Part shown: in pieces, positions 48,535 to 57,562 of the stretch | How positions within the stretch are numbered: position 1 is the stretch's first letter | Layout: every line of letters begins with the position of its first letter | Assembly: GCA_016432725.1 (NCBI GenBank) | Contig: JACJDG010000003.1 | Span: 2,418,001-2,482,000 of the forward strand | DNA length: 64,000 nucleotides | Direction: 5' to 3' | From: Streptomyces sp. DHE7-1 | GTDB lineage: Bacteria > Actinomycetota > Actinomycetes > Streptomycetales > Streptomycetaceae | The notes under the pieces: generated by a model | What the model was told of the DNA's origin: nothing | Seen by the model: the letters and a program-made list of their open reading frames with translations, nothing else | Databases searched by the model: none | Translations under genes and position numbers: made by a program

Positions 48535-49303
48535 GCCGTCCCCCGGTGGCCCAGCCGCTCGGACAGCTCCGACGCGCCCTTGGCGGCCAGTTGCTCCAGT
48601 TCGGCGCGGCGCTCCTCGCTCCAGCGGATCATGGGGACCGAGATGGACAGCGCGGCGACCACCTTTCCGGCGCGGTCGCGCACCGGGGCCGCCACGCAGG
48701 ACACGTCCGGGTTGGACTCGCGGCTCTCCACCGCGATGCCCCGCTCGCGGATCTCCGCGAGGGCCTCGCGCAGCGCGCCGGCATCGGTGATGCTGTTGGG
48801 CGTCATCGCGGCCAGTTCCGCGCCGTCCGGTATCCGCGCGGTCAGCTCCGGCTCGGGCAGCGAGGCGAGCAGCATCTTGCCGACGGAGGTGCAGTGGGCG
48901 GGCAGCCGGCGGCCGGCGGCCGACACCATGCGCACGGCGTGCGTGGAGTCGACCTTGGCGATGTAGATGACGTCGGTGCCCTCCAGGATGGCCACGTGGA
49001 CCGTCTCGTCGCAGGTCTCCGCCACCGAGCGGGCCACCTGCTGGCCCTCGGCCGCGAGGTCGAGCTGCTCGGCGTACCGGCTGCCGAGCTGGTAGGGGCG
49101 CACCCCGAGCCGGTACCGTCCGGGCTGATCCGGCACGGGCACGATGTACGCGCGCGCGGCGAGCGTGGTGACCAGCTCGTGCACGGTGGTGCGCGGCAGT
49201 TGCAGCTTGCGCACGATGTCGGGGCGGAGAGCGTCCCGTCACCGTCGAGGAACAGCTCAAGAATGTCGAGAGCCCGGGTCACGGCAGGCACGAGGCGTCC
49301 CAC
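48531..49303 (-). CDS. IclR family transcriptional regulator (apparent frameshift)
   Basis: GTG 49303 with GGGAGG upstream starts GRLVPAVTRALDILELFLDG. One base added to the GGGG run at 49221-49224 joins it (TLSAPDIVRKLQLPRTTVHE) to the rest of the winged helix and the effector domain (ESNPDVSCVAAPVRDRAGKV). The rebuilt protein is about 257 residues. It is first in an operon with the lactonase and abfA. Motifs upstream of it match those before the two other sugar operons, so it is the best candidate regulator of the whole region. Confidence 0.92.
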
Positions 49304-49330
49304 GTCCGGCCCCCTCCCTTGGGTTAAGCG

Positions 49331-49375
49331 CCTGTGTTCGAGATTTCAACAGGCGATCGGCATGACGAACACAGG
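49331..49375 (-). promoter_or_regulatory. iclR upstream operator region
   Basis: The minus-strand motif TGAAATCTCGAACA (49335-49348) matches the sugar-operon sites at 30982 and 33261. It sits in CCTGT...ACAGG (49331-49353), and a perfect long-range inverted repeat, CCTGTGTTCG (49331-49340) and CGAACACAGG (49366-49375), surrounds it. This arrangement suits two IclR dimers and autoregulation. Confidence 0.6.
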
Positions 49376-49435
49376 CTAGCCATGCGGGGTTGCCCGGGCA
49401 ATGGGCCCGACCGCCTCCACGGCACCATGGGTGTC

Positions 49436-49993
49436 ATGGGTCTCGACTTCCAGCTCGTGCTGCTGCGCCGCATGGCCGACCACAACCCGGACCTGGTCGA
49501 CGCGGCGCGGCGGCGGCTCGGGGCGTCCGTGGCGGAGATGCGGGAGGCCAACAAGCGCTGGCAGGCGATGGTCCGCTCGCCCAGGTCCCGGTCGGCCGCC
49601 GCCCGCTACCAGTCGGTCCTCGGCGAGCCGGAGTCCGTGCTCGCGCGCCGCCTCGGGGACGTCGACTGCGAGGCCCGGCGGTGGCCGCTGCCGCTCTGGC
49701 CGGACCTGCGCTTCGAGGTGCTGGTCTCCCCGGACGGCGCGGTCTGGAACGAGTGGCTGGTCCGCGCGCCCGGCGCGTCCGCCCCCGCCCTGCGCACCCT
49801 GGACGACCTCACCCCGTGGTCCTGCACGGTCGACGAGGCCGCCCGCGCCTTCGCCCCGGCCCGTCCGCTGGAGGGCACGGCCCCCACCCGGTGGGGTCTG
49901 GCCTTCACGGCACCCGGCCGGGACGGCGCCCGGCACGAGGTGGCCGCCGAGTTCACCTGGGGGCTGCTCCAGCGGACGGCGGTCCGGGACTGA
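49436..49993 (+). CDS. Conserved hypothetical protein
   Basis: The product is 185 residues from ATG 49436 (MGLDFQLVLLRRMADHNPDL). It has no signal peptide or membrane segment and is Arg/Ala-rich. Recognisable blocks such as WPLPLWPDLRFEVLVSPDGA and FTWGLLQRTAVRD suggest a small globular alpha/beta protein, but I do not recognise the family. It is divergent from iclR and ends 3 bases before the convergent SDR gene. Confidence 0.65.
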   Translation: MGLDFQLVLLRRMADHNPDLVDAARRRLGASVAEMREANKRWQAMVRSPRSRSAAARYQSVLGEPESVLARRLGDVDCEARRWPLPLWPDLRFEVLVSPDGAVWNEWLVRAPGASAPALRTLDDLTPWSCTVDEAARAFAPARPLEGTAPTRWGLAFTAPGRDGARHEVAAEFTWGLLQRTAVRD

Positions 49994-49996
49994 GAC

Positions 49997-50826
49997 TCAG
50001 TCGTCGAAGGCCACGGCCCTGGACCGCTTCTCCCAGCCGGCGACGTCCTCGCGGACCTGGTCGAGGTGGGACAGCACGGCGCTCACCCCGTCGTCGCCGA
50101 GCGGCAGCCGCAGCGGGGTCCGCTCCGCCTCCAGCGCGGCCAGGATGAGGGCCGCGGCCTTGGCCGGGTCGCCGGGCTGCGTGCCGTCGCCGTTCGCGAC
50201 CAGGCCGCGGGTCTCGGCCACCTTGGCGTACAGCCCGCTGTCCGCGCTCACACCGGCCCGGGCGGCCTCCATCAGCGAGGTCCGGAACCCGCCCGGCTCC
50301 ACGATCAGCACCTTGATCCCGAACTCGCGCACCTCGTCGGCGAGCGCCTCGGACATGCCCTCCAGCGCGAACTTCGTTGCGCTGTAGGCCCCGAACCCCG
50401 CGAAGGACATCTGCCCGCCCATGCTGCTCATCTGCACGATCGCGCCCGAGCGCCGCTCCCGCATGTGCGGCAGCACCGCCCGCACCAGGGCCGCCGGGCC
50501 GAAGAAGTGCAGTTCGAACAGGTCCCGCAGCTCCTGGTCCGTGGTCTCCTCGACGGCACCCACGTGGGTGCGCCCCGCGTTGTTGACCAGCACGTCGATC
50601 CGCCCGTGCCGCGCCACCACGTCGCGCACGGCCTCCTCGACCGCGGCGCCGTCCGTGACGTCCAGGCGCAGTGCCTCCACCTGGTCGGGATGCGCGGCCA
50701 CCAGCCCGGCCAGCGCCTCCGGGCGCCGGGCTGCTCCGATCACCACGTCCCGGCGGCGAGCGCCGCCTCCGTGATGGCCCGCCCGAAGCCGCTGCTCGCG
50801 CCGGTCACCAGCCATACCTTGTTCAT
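49997..50826 (-). CDS. Short-chain dehydrogenase/reductase (apparent frameshift)
   Basis: ATG 50826 with GGGGAG upstream starts MNKVWLVTGASSGFGRAITE, the NAD(P)-binding TGxxxGxG motif. One base added near CCC 50749-50751 gives ALAAGDVVIGAARRPEALAG. NNAGRTHVG and the catalytic YSATKFALEG are intact, and the product is about 276 residues. SDRs of this type are often annotated as oxidoreductases with no known substrate. It is divergent from a LysR regulator that probably controls it. Confidence 0.9.
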
Positions 50827-50934
50827 GGCAACTCCCCGTGAGGTCACGTTCTTTCCGGTATCGCTTCCTTACGTGGAACAGCCTGCCGGGAGATGTCGTT
50901 GCCCGTCCAAGACCTTCGGTGATAACCAACGGTC

Positions 50935-51846
50935 ATGACGACGGACGTCCATTCCCGGGACCTGCGCTACTTCGTCGCGGTCGCCGAAGAACTGCACTTC
51001 ACCCGGGCGGCCGAGCGGCTGTACGTGTCGCAGCCCGCGCTGAGCAAGCAGATCCGAGCCCTGGAGGGGCAGTTGGGGGTCGAGCTGCTGCGCCGCGACC
51101 GGCACCGGGTGGCCCTCACGGCGGCCGGCGAGGCACTGCTGCCGCACGCCCGGCAGGTGCTGGCCGCCCTGGCGGAGGGCGCGGCGGCCGTGGAGGCGGC
51201 GAAGGCGGCCCAGCGCAGCACGCTCGTGGTGGGCATGAGCACCAGCCCGGGCCGGGGCGGGATGCTGCCGGCCATCCGCTCCCGCTTCACCGCCGCGCAT
51301 CCGCGGGCCGGCATCCGGCTGCGGCAGGTGAGCTGGGACGACCCGACGGCGGGCCTGGCCGACGGCGGCGCGGACGTCGCCTTCGTCTGGCTCCCGCTGC
51401 CCGGCGAGGAGCGCTACGCCTGGACGGTGCTCGCCGAGGAGCCCCGCCTGGTCGCCCTTCCCGACACGCATCCGCTCGCCGCCCGTGCGGGGATCGACTT
51501 CGCCGACCTGCTCGACGAGCCGTTCCTCGCCCTGCCGAAGAGCGCCGGTCCGCTGCGCGACTACTGGCTCGCGCTGGACGCCCGGGCGGGCCGGGCACCG
51601 CGGGTCGGAGCGGAGATCGCCGGAGCCGAGGAGACGTACGAGGCGCTCGTCGCCGGGCTCGGCGTCTGCCTGGTGGCCGCGGGGAACGCCCCGCTGATCA
51701 CCCGGGAGGGGGTCACCACCCGGCCGGTGCGGGGCGTCGGCCCCAGCCGCTACGCCCTGGCCTGGCGCCGTGAGGACGGGGACCGGCCCCTGGTCCGGGC
51801 CTACGCCGAGGCCTGCCGGGCCACGGCCGGGCTCGCGGCGTCCTGA
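50935..51846 (+). CDS. LysR family transcriptional regulator
   Basis: A 303-residue LysR protein. The helix-turn-helix reads LHFTRAAERLYVSQPALSKQ with IRALEGQLGVELLRR following. The effector domain begins TLVVGMSTSPGRGGMLPAIR. It is transcribed away from the SDR gene; the 108-base gap has a GGT-GATA-ACC dyad near 50920 that might be part of its binding site. Activation of the SDR is inferred from context. Confidence 0.92.
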   Translation: MTTDVHSRDLRYFVAVAEELHFTRAAERLYVSQPALSKQIRALEGQLGVELLRRDRHRVALTAAGEALLPHARQVLAALAEGAAAVEAAKAAQRSTLVVGMSTSPGRGGMLPAIRSRFTAAHPRAGIRLRQVSWDDPTAGLADGGADVAFVWLPLPGEERYAWTVLAEEPRLVALPDTHPLAARAGIDFADLLDEPFLALPKSAGPLRDYWLALDARAGRAPRVGAEIAGAEETYEALVAGLGVCLVAAGNAPLITREGVTTRPVRGVGPSRYALAWRREDGDRPLVRAYAEACRATAGLAAS

Positions 51847-51880
51847 AGGTGTGCCGCGAAAGTCCCTACGGGGACACGAC

Positions 51881-52752
51881 CTAGAACCCCGCCGCCGCCA
51901 GGATCGCCTCCGTGACCCGCGGCAGGGAGGCGGGGTGCAGGAAGAGGAAGAGGTTCGGCTCCACCAGTTCGAGCTCCATCACCCGGGCAGGCCGTCCTCG
52001 CCGTCGACGAGGTCGACGCGCGCGTACAGCAGTCCGGGCGAGCCGGGCACGGACGCCAGCGCCTTCTCGGCGACGGCGAGTTCGGTGTCCGTGGGCTGCC
52101 AGGGCTCCAGCTCCGGGTGGGCCACCTTCTCCGCGTCGTACGGGGTGCCGGGCGCGAGGACCGCGCCCTTGCGGCTGGCGTGCAGCAGGCGCCCGCCGAA
52201 GAACTGCAGCGCCCGTTCCCCGCTGACGTCTATGTTCCGCAGATACGGCTGCACCATCGCGGTGAAGCCCTCCGCGTGCATCCGCGCGAGCTGCCGTACC
52301 GCCGTCCCGTGCCGGTCCGGCGTGTAGCGGGCGGCGAACCGGGCGCCCGCGCCGGAGGTCGGCTTGATCACGTACTCGTGCCCGCCGGGCAGCTCGGCCG
52401 GCTCGCCGGGGGCGATGTAGCGGGTCTCGACGGTCGGCACGCCGGCCGCCGCCAGCTCACCGAGGTAGCGCTTGTCGGAGTTCCAGCGGACCACGGCGGC
52501 CGGGTTGGCCAGCCGGGTCAGGCCGCCGACCCGCTCGACCCACGCCCCGAACTCACCGGCACGCCAGCTGTAGTCCCAGGTCGAGCGGATGACGACGAGG
52601 TCGTAGCCGGCCCAGTCGGCCGCCGGGTCGTCCCAGTACCGGGCCTCCGCGTCGGCCCCGGCCTCCCGCAGGGCGCGCACCAGCACCGGCAGGTCGCGGT
52701 CCTTGCCGGGCCGGTCGCCGGGGTCGTAGGTGGCGAGGGCGATACGGGGCAC
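51881..52752 (-). CDS. ATP-grasp domain protein (apparent frameshift)
   Basis: A product of about 290 residues. GTG 52752 is preferred because GGAG stands 6 bases upstream (PRIALATYDPGDRPGKDRDL). The ATP-grasp fold resembles RimK/glutathione-synthase types: VIRSTWDYSWRAGEF, WNSDKRYLGELAAAGVPTVE, YVIKPTSGAGARFAARY, and YARVDLVDGEDG near the metal site. As written it stops early at about 51979; one base added to CCCGGG 51982-51987 gives GLPRVMELELVEPNLFLFLH and a stop at 51881, restoring the conserved metal-binding end. It likely makes an amide bond with ATP; the substrate is unknown. Confidence 0.85.
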
Positions 52753-52937
52753 GGCGGGCTCCAGGTCGTACGGCGGTTCGATCAGCTGCGAGGCTAACAA
52801 CCCCGCCGGGAACCGGGACAGCCCATTTGACCTTCACCTTCGGGGAAGCCCCAGCATCGGTGGCGGAAGCGAGGAACGCGGCGTCCTTCCGGACGGCGTT
52901 CTTCTGACGACGGGATTCCTGTGGAGCTGAGGTCCGT

Positions 52938-54026
52938 ATGGAGCTGCTGACGATCGGCGCCTTCGCCAAGGCGAGCCGGCTGTCGCCGAAGGCGCTGCGG
53001 CTGTACGACGAGCTGGAGTTGCTGCGGCCGGCCCGGGTGGACCCGGACACCGGCTACCGCTACTACGCCGTGGAGCAGCTCCGGCGGGCCCGGCTCGTGG
53101 CGTGGCTGCGGCGGCTTGGCATGCCGCTGGCCGAGATCCGCGCGGTGTGCGCCCTGGACGCGGCCGAGGCCGCACACGAGGTCCGGGCGTACTGGGCGCG
53201 GGTCGAGGCGGAGACGGCCGTACGGCGGGATCTCGCCGCGTTCCTCGTGGACCAGCTGACCGGAGAGTCGAGAAGGGACCACACCACCATGCTGGAACTG
53301 CGTTATTCCGCCCACTCCGACCGCGGGCACGTCCGCCCCTCCAACCAGGACGCCGTGTACGCGGGCCGCAGGCTGCTCGCCGTCGCCGACGGCTGCGGCC
53401 CGGCGGGGGCACCCGCGAGCAGCGCCGCCATAGAGGCGCTGAGGTTCCTGGACGAGGAGGAGGCACCGGGCGCCGGCGACGTGCTGAACCTGCTGGAGGA
53501 CGCGGTGCGTTCCGCCGGCGAGGCCGTACGGGACCTGGCGGACGGCAGCCCGGAGGTCGGCAGCACGCTGACGGCGCTGCTGTGGACGGGCTCGAAGCTG
53601 GCGCTCGTGCACATCGGGGACTCGCGGGCGTATCTGCTGCGGGACGGCGGCCTGTTCCGGATCAGCCACGACCACAGCGTCGTGCAGTCGCTGATCGACG
53701 AGGGGCGGCTGAGCCCCGAGGAGGCGGAGAGCCATCCGCAGCGCGCCCTGCTGCTGAAGGCGCTCGGTTTCGGCGGTCCGGCGGTGGCCGCCGATCTGCG
53801 GCTGCAGGAGGCCCGGGCGGGTGACCGGTACCTGCTGTGCTCGGACGGTCTGACGCGGGTCGTGGCCGACGCGCGGATCAAGGAGCTGCTCACCGGTGAG
53901 CCGGACCCCGAGCGAGCCGTACAGGCACTGATCGACGCGGCCAACGCGGCGGGCGGCCCCGACAACGTGAGCTGTGTCGTGGCCGATGTCGTCCTTTCCG
54001 CCGCGCCGCCGGTCCCCGTCGGGTAG
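52938..54026 (+). CDS. MerR-type DNA-binding domain fused to PP2C phosphatase
   Basis: The product is 362 residues in one open frame. Residues 1-70 are a MerR helix-turn-helix (LTIGAFAKASRLSPKALRLY; VDPDTGYRYYAVEQLRRARL), and 75-110 form the coil. Residues 119-355 are a PP2C phosphatase: SNQDAVYAG, VADGCGPAGAPAS, VHIGDSRAYLLRDGG, LLCSDGLTRVV and GGPDNVSCVVADV supply most metal-binding acids. ADGCGPAG replaces the usual ADGMGG, so activity is not certain. An internal ATG at 53289 with GAGAAGGGA upstream could make the phosphatase alone. It may couple signal-dependent dephosphorylation to transcription. Confidence 0.9.
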   Translation: MELLTIGAFAKASRLSPKALRLYDELELLRPARVDPDTGYRYYAVEQLRRARLVAWLRRLGMPLAEIRAVCALDAAEAAHEVRAYWARVEAETAVRRDLAAFLVDQLTGESRRDHTTMLELRYSAHSDRGHVRPSNQDAVYAGRRLLAVADGCGPAGAPASSAAIEALRFLDEEEAPGAGDVLNLLEDAVRSAGEAVRDLADGSPEVGSTLTALLWTGSKLALVHIGDSRAYLLRDGGLFRISHDHSVVQSLIDEGRLSPEEAESHPQRALLLKALGFGGPAVAADLRLQEARAGDRYLLCSDGLTRVVADARIKELLTGEPDPERAVQALIDAANAAGGPDNVSCVVADVVLSAAPPVPVG

Positions 54027-54036
54027 AAGTCGCCGT

Positions 54037-54640
54037 ATGGCGACCGACGGCACCGACGCGTACAGCGGTACGGCCGGGCTCCCGCCCCTCGTGCGGGACG
54101 CCCTGGCCGCCGCCCGCGCCCACGGCTTCGCCCACTCCTGCCGGCCCGAGCAGGGCCGCCTGCTGCACGCGCTGGCGGGCGGGGCCGGGGCCCGGATCGG
54201 GGAGACCGGCACCGGGCTCGGGGTGGGGCTGGCCTGGCTGGCCTCCGGGGCCCGGCCGGGCGTGCGGCTGTACAGCGTGGAGCGGGACCCCGAGCGGGCG
54301 CGGCTCGCCGCCGGGGTCTTCGCGGACCGGCCCGGGGTCACCGTGCTCACCGGCGACTGGCGGCGGATCGCGGAGCACGGCCCGTTCGACCTGCTCGTCC
54401 TCGACGGCGGGGGCAGGGCAAGGTGCCCGGGACGAACCGGCCGACGTGGCCGAGCTGCTCGCACCCGGCGGGACGGTCGTCGTCGACGACTTCACCCCGG
54501 CCACCGGCTGGCCGCCGCTGTACGAGGGCGTGGTGGACCGGGCGCGGCTGCACTGGCTCGGGCATCCCGCGCTGCGCTCGGCCGAGCTGCGGCTCGCTGC
54601 GGATCTGAGCGCCGTCGTGGGAACGCGGCGGCTGGTGTAG
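54037..54640 (+). CDS. Class I SAM-dependent methyltransferase, O-methyltransferase-like (two apparent frameshifts)
   Basis: A product of about 201 residues from ATG 54037 (MATDGTDAYSGTAGLPPLVR). The SAM-binding region is RIGETGTGLGVGLAWLASGA with YSVERDPERARLA. The frame is lost at GGGGG 54409-54413 and CCCGGG 54426-54431; one base at each gives LVLDGGGQGKVPRDEPADVA and then the normal LLAPGGTVVVDDFTPATGWP. It resembles caffeoyl-CoA O-methyltransferase-like proteins, but the substrate is unknown. It lies 41 bases upstream of matB. Confidence 0.82.
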
Positions 54641-54681
54641 GAAGGGAGGACCGAAGCCCCCGAGTCCTAGGAGTGCGCCGC

Positions 54682-56168
54682 GTGTCCTCCCTCTTTCCCG
54701 CCCTGGTGGACGGTCCGGGCAAGCGCAGCGACAGGGGGTGCCCCCGGACGAGGTCCGGGAGAGGGTCGCCCTGCGGTTCGGCGAGCGGTCGCTGACGTAC
54801 GGCGCGCTCGCGGGCGCCGCGGGCGCGGTCGCCGCGCGTCTGGGCGGTGCCGGCCGGGTCGCCGTGTGGGCGACCCCGGAGCTGGAGACCGCCGTCGCGG
54901 TCACCGGCGCGCTGCTCGCCGGGGTGGCCGCGGTGCCGCTGAACCCGAAGTCGGGCGACAAGGAGCTGACGCACATCGTCTCCGACAGCGCGCCGGGCCT
55001 GGTCCTGGCCGCACCCGGCGCGCAACTCCCCTCCGCCCTGGACCACTTGGAACGGCTGGACGTCGACGCCGCCGGCACCGTCCCGCCGCCCGCGGAGCGG
55101 GCCGGCGACGGCGACCCCGCGCTCGTCGTCTACACCTCCGGCACCACCGGCCCGCCCAAGGGCGCGGTCGTCCCGCGCCGGGCCCTGGCAGCGACGCTGG
55201 ACGCGCTCGCCGACGCCTGGCAGTGGACGGACCGGGACGTGCTGGTGCACGGGCTGCCCCTGTTCCACGTGCACGGGCTGGTGCTGGGCGTCCTCGGCCC
55301 GCTGCGCCGGGCCGGCTCGGTGCGGCACCTGGGGCGGTTCAGCACCGAGGGCGTGGCACGCGAGCTGAACGACGGCGCGACCATGCTGTTCGGGGTGCCG
55401 ACGATGTACCACCGCATCGCCGAGGCCCTGCCCGGCGACCCGGAGCTGGCCAAGGCGCTCGCCGGGGCCCGGCTGCTGGTCTCCGGCTCGGCCGCGCTGC
55501 CCGTGCACGACCACGAGCGGATCGCCGCGGCGACCGGGCGGCGGGTCGTCGAGCGGTACGGCATGACCGAGACCCTCATGAACACCAGTGTCCGGGCCGA
55601 CGGCGAGGCAAGGGCCGGAACCGTCGGGGTGCCGCTGCCGGGGGTGGAACTGCGGCTGGTGGAGGAGGACGGGACGCCGATCACCGAATACGACGGGGAG
55701 AGCGTCGGCGAGATCCAGGTGCGCGGCCCGAACCTGTTCACCGAGTACCTGCACCGGCCCGACGCCACGGCCGCCGCGTTCACCGCCGACGGCTGGTTCC
55801 GCACCGGCGACATGGCGGTGCGCGAACCCGACGGCTACGTCCGCATCGTCGGTCGCAAGGCCACCGACCTGATCAAGAGCGGCGGTTACAAGATCGGGGC
55901 GGGTGAGATCGAGAACGCGCTGCTGGAGCATCCGGGGGTGCGGGAGGCGGCGGTCACCGGGGAGCCGGACGCCGACCTGGGCGAGCGGATCGTGGCGTGG
56001 ATCGTCCCCTCGGACCCGCAGGCGCCGCCCTCCGACGCGGAGCTGGCCGACCACGTGGCCCGGCGGCTCGCCCCGCACAAGCGGCCGCGCGTGGTCCGTC
56101 ACCTGGACGTCCTCCCCCGCAACGAGATGGGGAAGATCATGAAGCGGGCGCTGGTGGCCGATGCCTGA
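54682..56168 (+). CDS. matB: Malonyl-CoA synthetase (MatB) (apparent frameshift near start)
   Basis: GTG 54682 with AGGAG upstream starts SSLFPALVDGPGKRSD. One base added to GGGGG 54734-54738 gives RSDRGVPPDEVRERVALRFG and about 496 residues. The AMP-forming ligase motifs are VYTSGTTGPPKGAVVPRRAL, YGMTETLMNTS, GWFRTGD and the catalytic lysine in RNEMGKIMKRA. The sequence is very close to what I recall of S. coelicolor MatB, which makes malonyl- and methylmalonyl-CoA from the free acids. Its last 8 bases overlap the carboxyltransferase gene, so the two are co-translated. Confidence 0.9.
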
Positions 56169-57504
56169 GCGGCTGTCGGCACGGGAGTTCCTCGCCCTCG
56201 TCGCGGACGAGGCGAGTTTCCGCGAACTCCCCTCCGCCACAAGGACCTGCCGGACCGACGGCCCCCTCGCCTGGGAGGGGTACGACGCAGCGCGCGCCTC
56301 CGCCGCCGCGCGCACCGGCGAGGAGGAGTCCGTGGTGTGCGGCACCGCGAGCGTCGGCGGCACCCGGGCCGTGCTGCTCGCGTTCGAGTTCGGCTTCCTC
56401 GGCGGCTCCCTCGGCGAGCGCACCGGCGACCGGCTGGAGGCCGCCTACCGGCACGCCCGCGCCCACCGGCTGCCGGTCGTGCCGCTCGTCGCCACCGGCG
56501 GCAGCCGGATGCAGGAGGGCATGCTCGCGCTGACCCAGCTCCAGCGGGTGGCCCGCGAGTCGGCGCTCACCCGGGACGCGGGGCTGCCGCAGATCGCGGT
56601 GGTGCGGGACCCCACGACCGGCGGCGGCTGGGCCACCCTGGGCGCCGGGGCCGACGTGATCCTGGCGCTCCCGGACGCCCAGGTGGGCTTCGCCGGTTCC
56701 CGGGTGCGGCCGCCGGACGCCGACCCGGCCGCCTACACGGCGCAGGCGCAGGTGGCCGCGGGTTCGGCGGACGCGGTGGTGCCGCCGGCGGAGCTGCGGG
56801 AGACGCTGGGCCGCTGGCTCGGGCTGCTCACGAGCCCGGCGCGGGAGGCACCGGCCCCGCACGCCCTGGGCGCGCCCGCCCTGCCGGACACCGGCTGGGA
56901 GGCCGTCGTACGGGCCCGTGCACCCGAACGGCCGCGCGCGGCGGCCTACCTGGACGCCTACTTCACCCGCCGGGTCACCCTGCGCGGTGACCGCTGCGGC
57001 GGCAGCGACCCCGAGGGCGTGCTGTGCGGCTTCGGCGAGCGGGACGGCCGTACGGTGGCCTACGCGGCGCAGACGGGAGCGGCGACCCGGCCCGCCGGGT
57101 ACCGGACCGCGGCCCGGCTCATCCGGCTCGCGGACCGGCTGGACATCCCGGTGCTGACCCTGGTGGACACGCCGGGTGCGGCCAACGACGCCGAGGCCGA
57201 GCGGCAGGGCGCCGGGGCCGCGATCGCCGAGGTGTTCGGCGCGGTGGCGGCCGCCCGGGTGCCGATCACCACGCTGGTCATCGGCGAGGGCGGCTCCGGC
57301 GGTGCGCTCGCGCTGGCCGCGCCGGGCAACACCTGGGCCACCCCGGACAGTTACTTCTCGGTGATCGCCCCGGAACTGGCGGCGGCCATCCTGAAGCGCC
57401 CGCCCGGGGAGGTGGAGGCCACCGCGGGGCAGCTCCGCATCCGCCCCCAGGATCTGGTGGAGCTGGGCGTGATCCGGGGCATCATGTACCACCCCGGTCC
57501 CTGA
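56161..57504 (+). CDS. Fused acyl-CoA carboxyltransferase, AccD-AccA-like
   Basis: A 447-residue protein with both halves of a biotin-dependent carboxyltransferase in one chain. The N-terminal half has GGSLGERTGDRLEAAYRHAR and VATGGSRMQEGMLALTQLQR (beta-type crotonase fold); the C-terminal half has LTLVDTPGAANDAEAERQGA and VIGEGGSGGALALAAPGNTW (alpha-type). No zinc ribbon is present at the start, unlike bacterial AccD. MdcD/MdcE of malonate decarboxylase share this fold. Translational coupling to matB suggests a role in malonyl- or methylmalonyl-CoA metabolism. No biotin carboxylase is nearby. Confidence 0.85.
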   Translation: MPERLSAREFLALVADEASFRELPSATRTCRTDGPLAWEGYDAARASAAARTGEEESVVCGTASVGGTRAVLLAFEFGFLGGSLGERTGDRLEAAYRHARAHRLPVVPLVATGGSRMQEGMLALTQLQRVARESALTRDAGLPQIAVVRDPTTGGGWATLGAGADVILALPDAQVGFAGSRVRPPDADPAAYTAQAQVAAGSADAVVPPAELRETLGRWLGLLTSPAREAPAPHALGAPALPDTGWEAVVRARAPERPRAAAYLDAYFTRRVTLRGDRCGGSDPEGVLCGFGERDGRTVAYAAQTGAATRPAGYRTAARLIRLADRLDIPVLTLVDTPGAANDAEAERQGAGAAIAEVFGAVAAARVPITTLVIGEGGSGGALALAAPGNTWATPDSYFSVIAPELAAAILKRPPGEVEATAGQLRIRPQDLVELGVIRGIMYHPGP

Positions 57505-57521
57505 GGCCCGCGCACCGGGCC

Positions 57522-57559
57522 GCGGAGCGGGGGCGGCCCGTGCACCGCCCCCGCTCCGC
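57522..57559. terminator. Bidirectional terminator between carboxyltransferase and subtilase genes
   Basis: GCGGAGCGGGGGCGG and CCGCCCCCGCTCCGC are perfect 15-base arms around an 8-base loop. The hairpin lies 17 bases after the carboxyltransferase stop and 3 bases from the stop of the convergent subtilase gene. Confidence 0.8.
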
Positions 57560-57562
57560 CGG

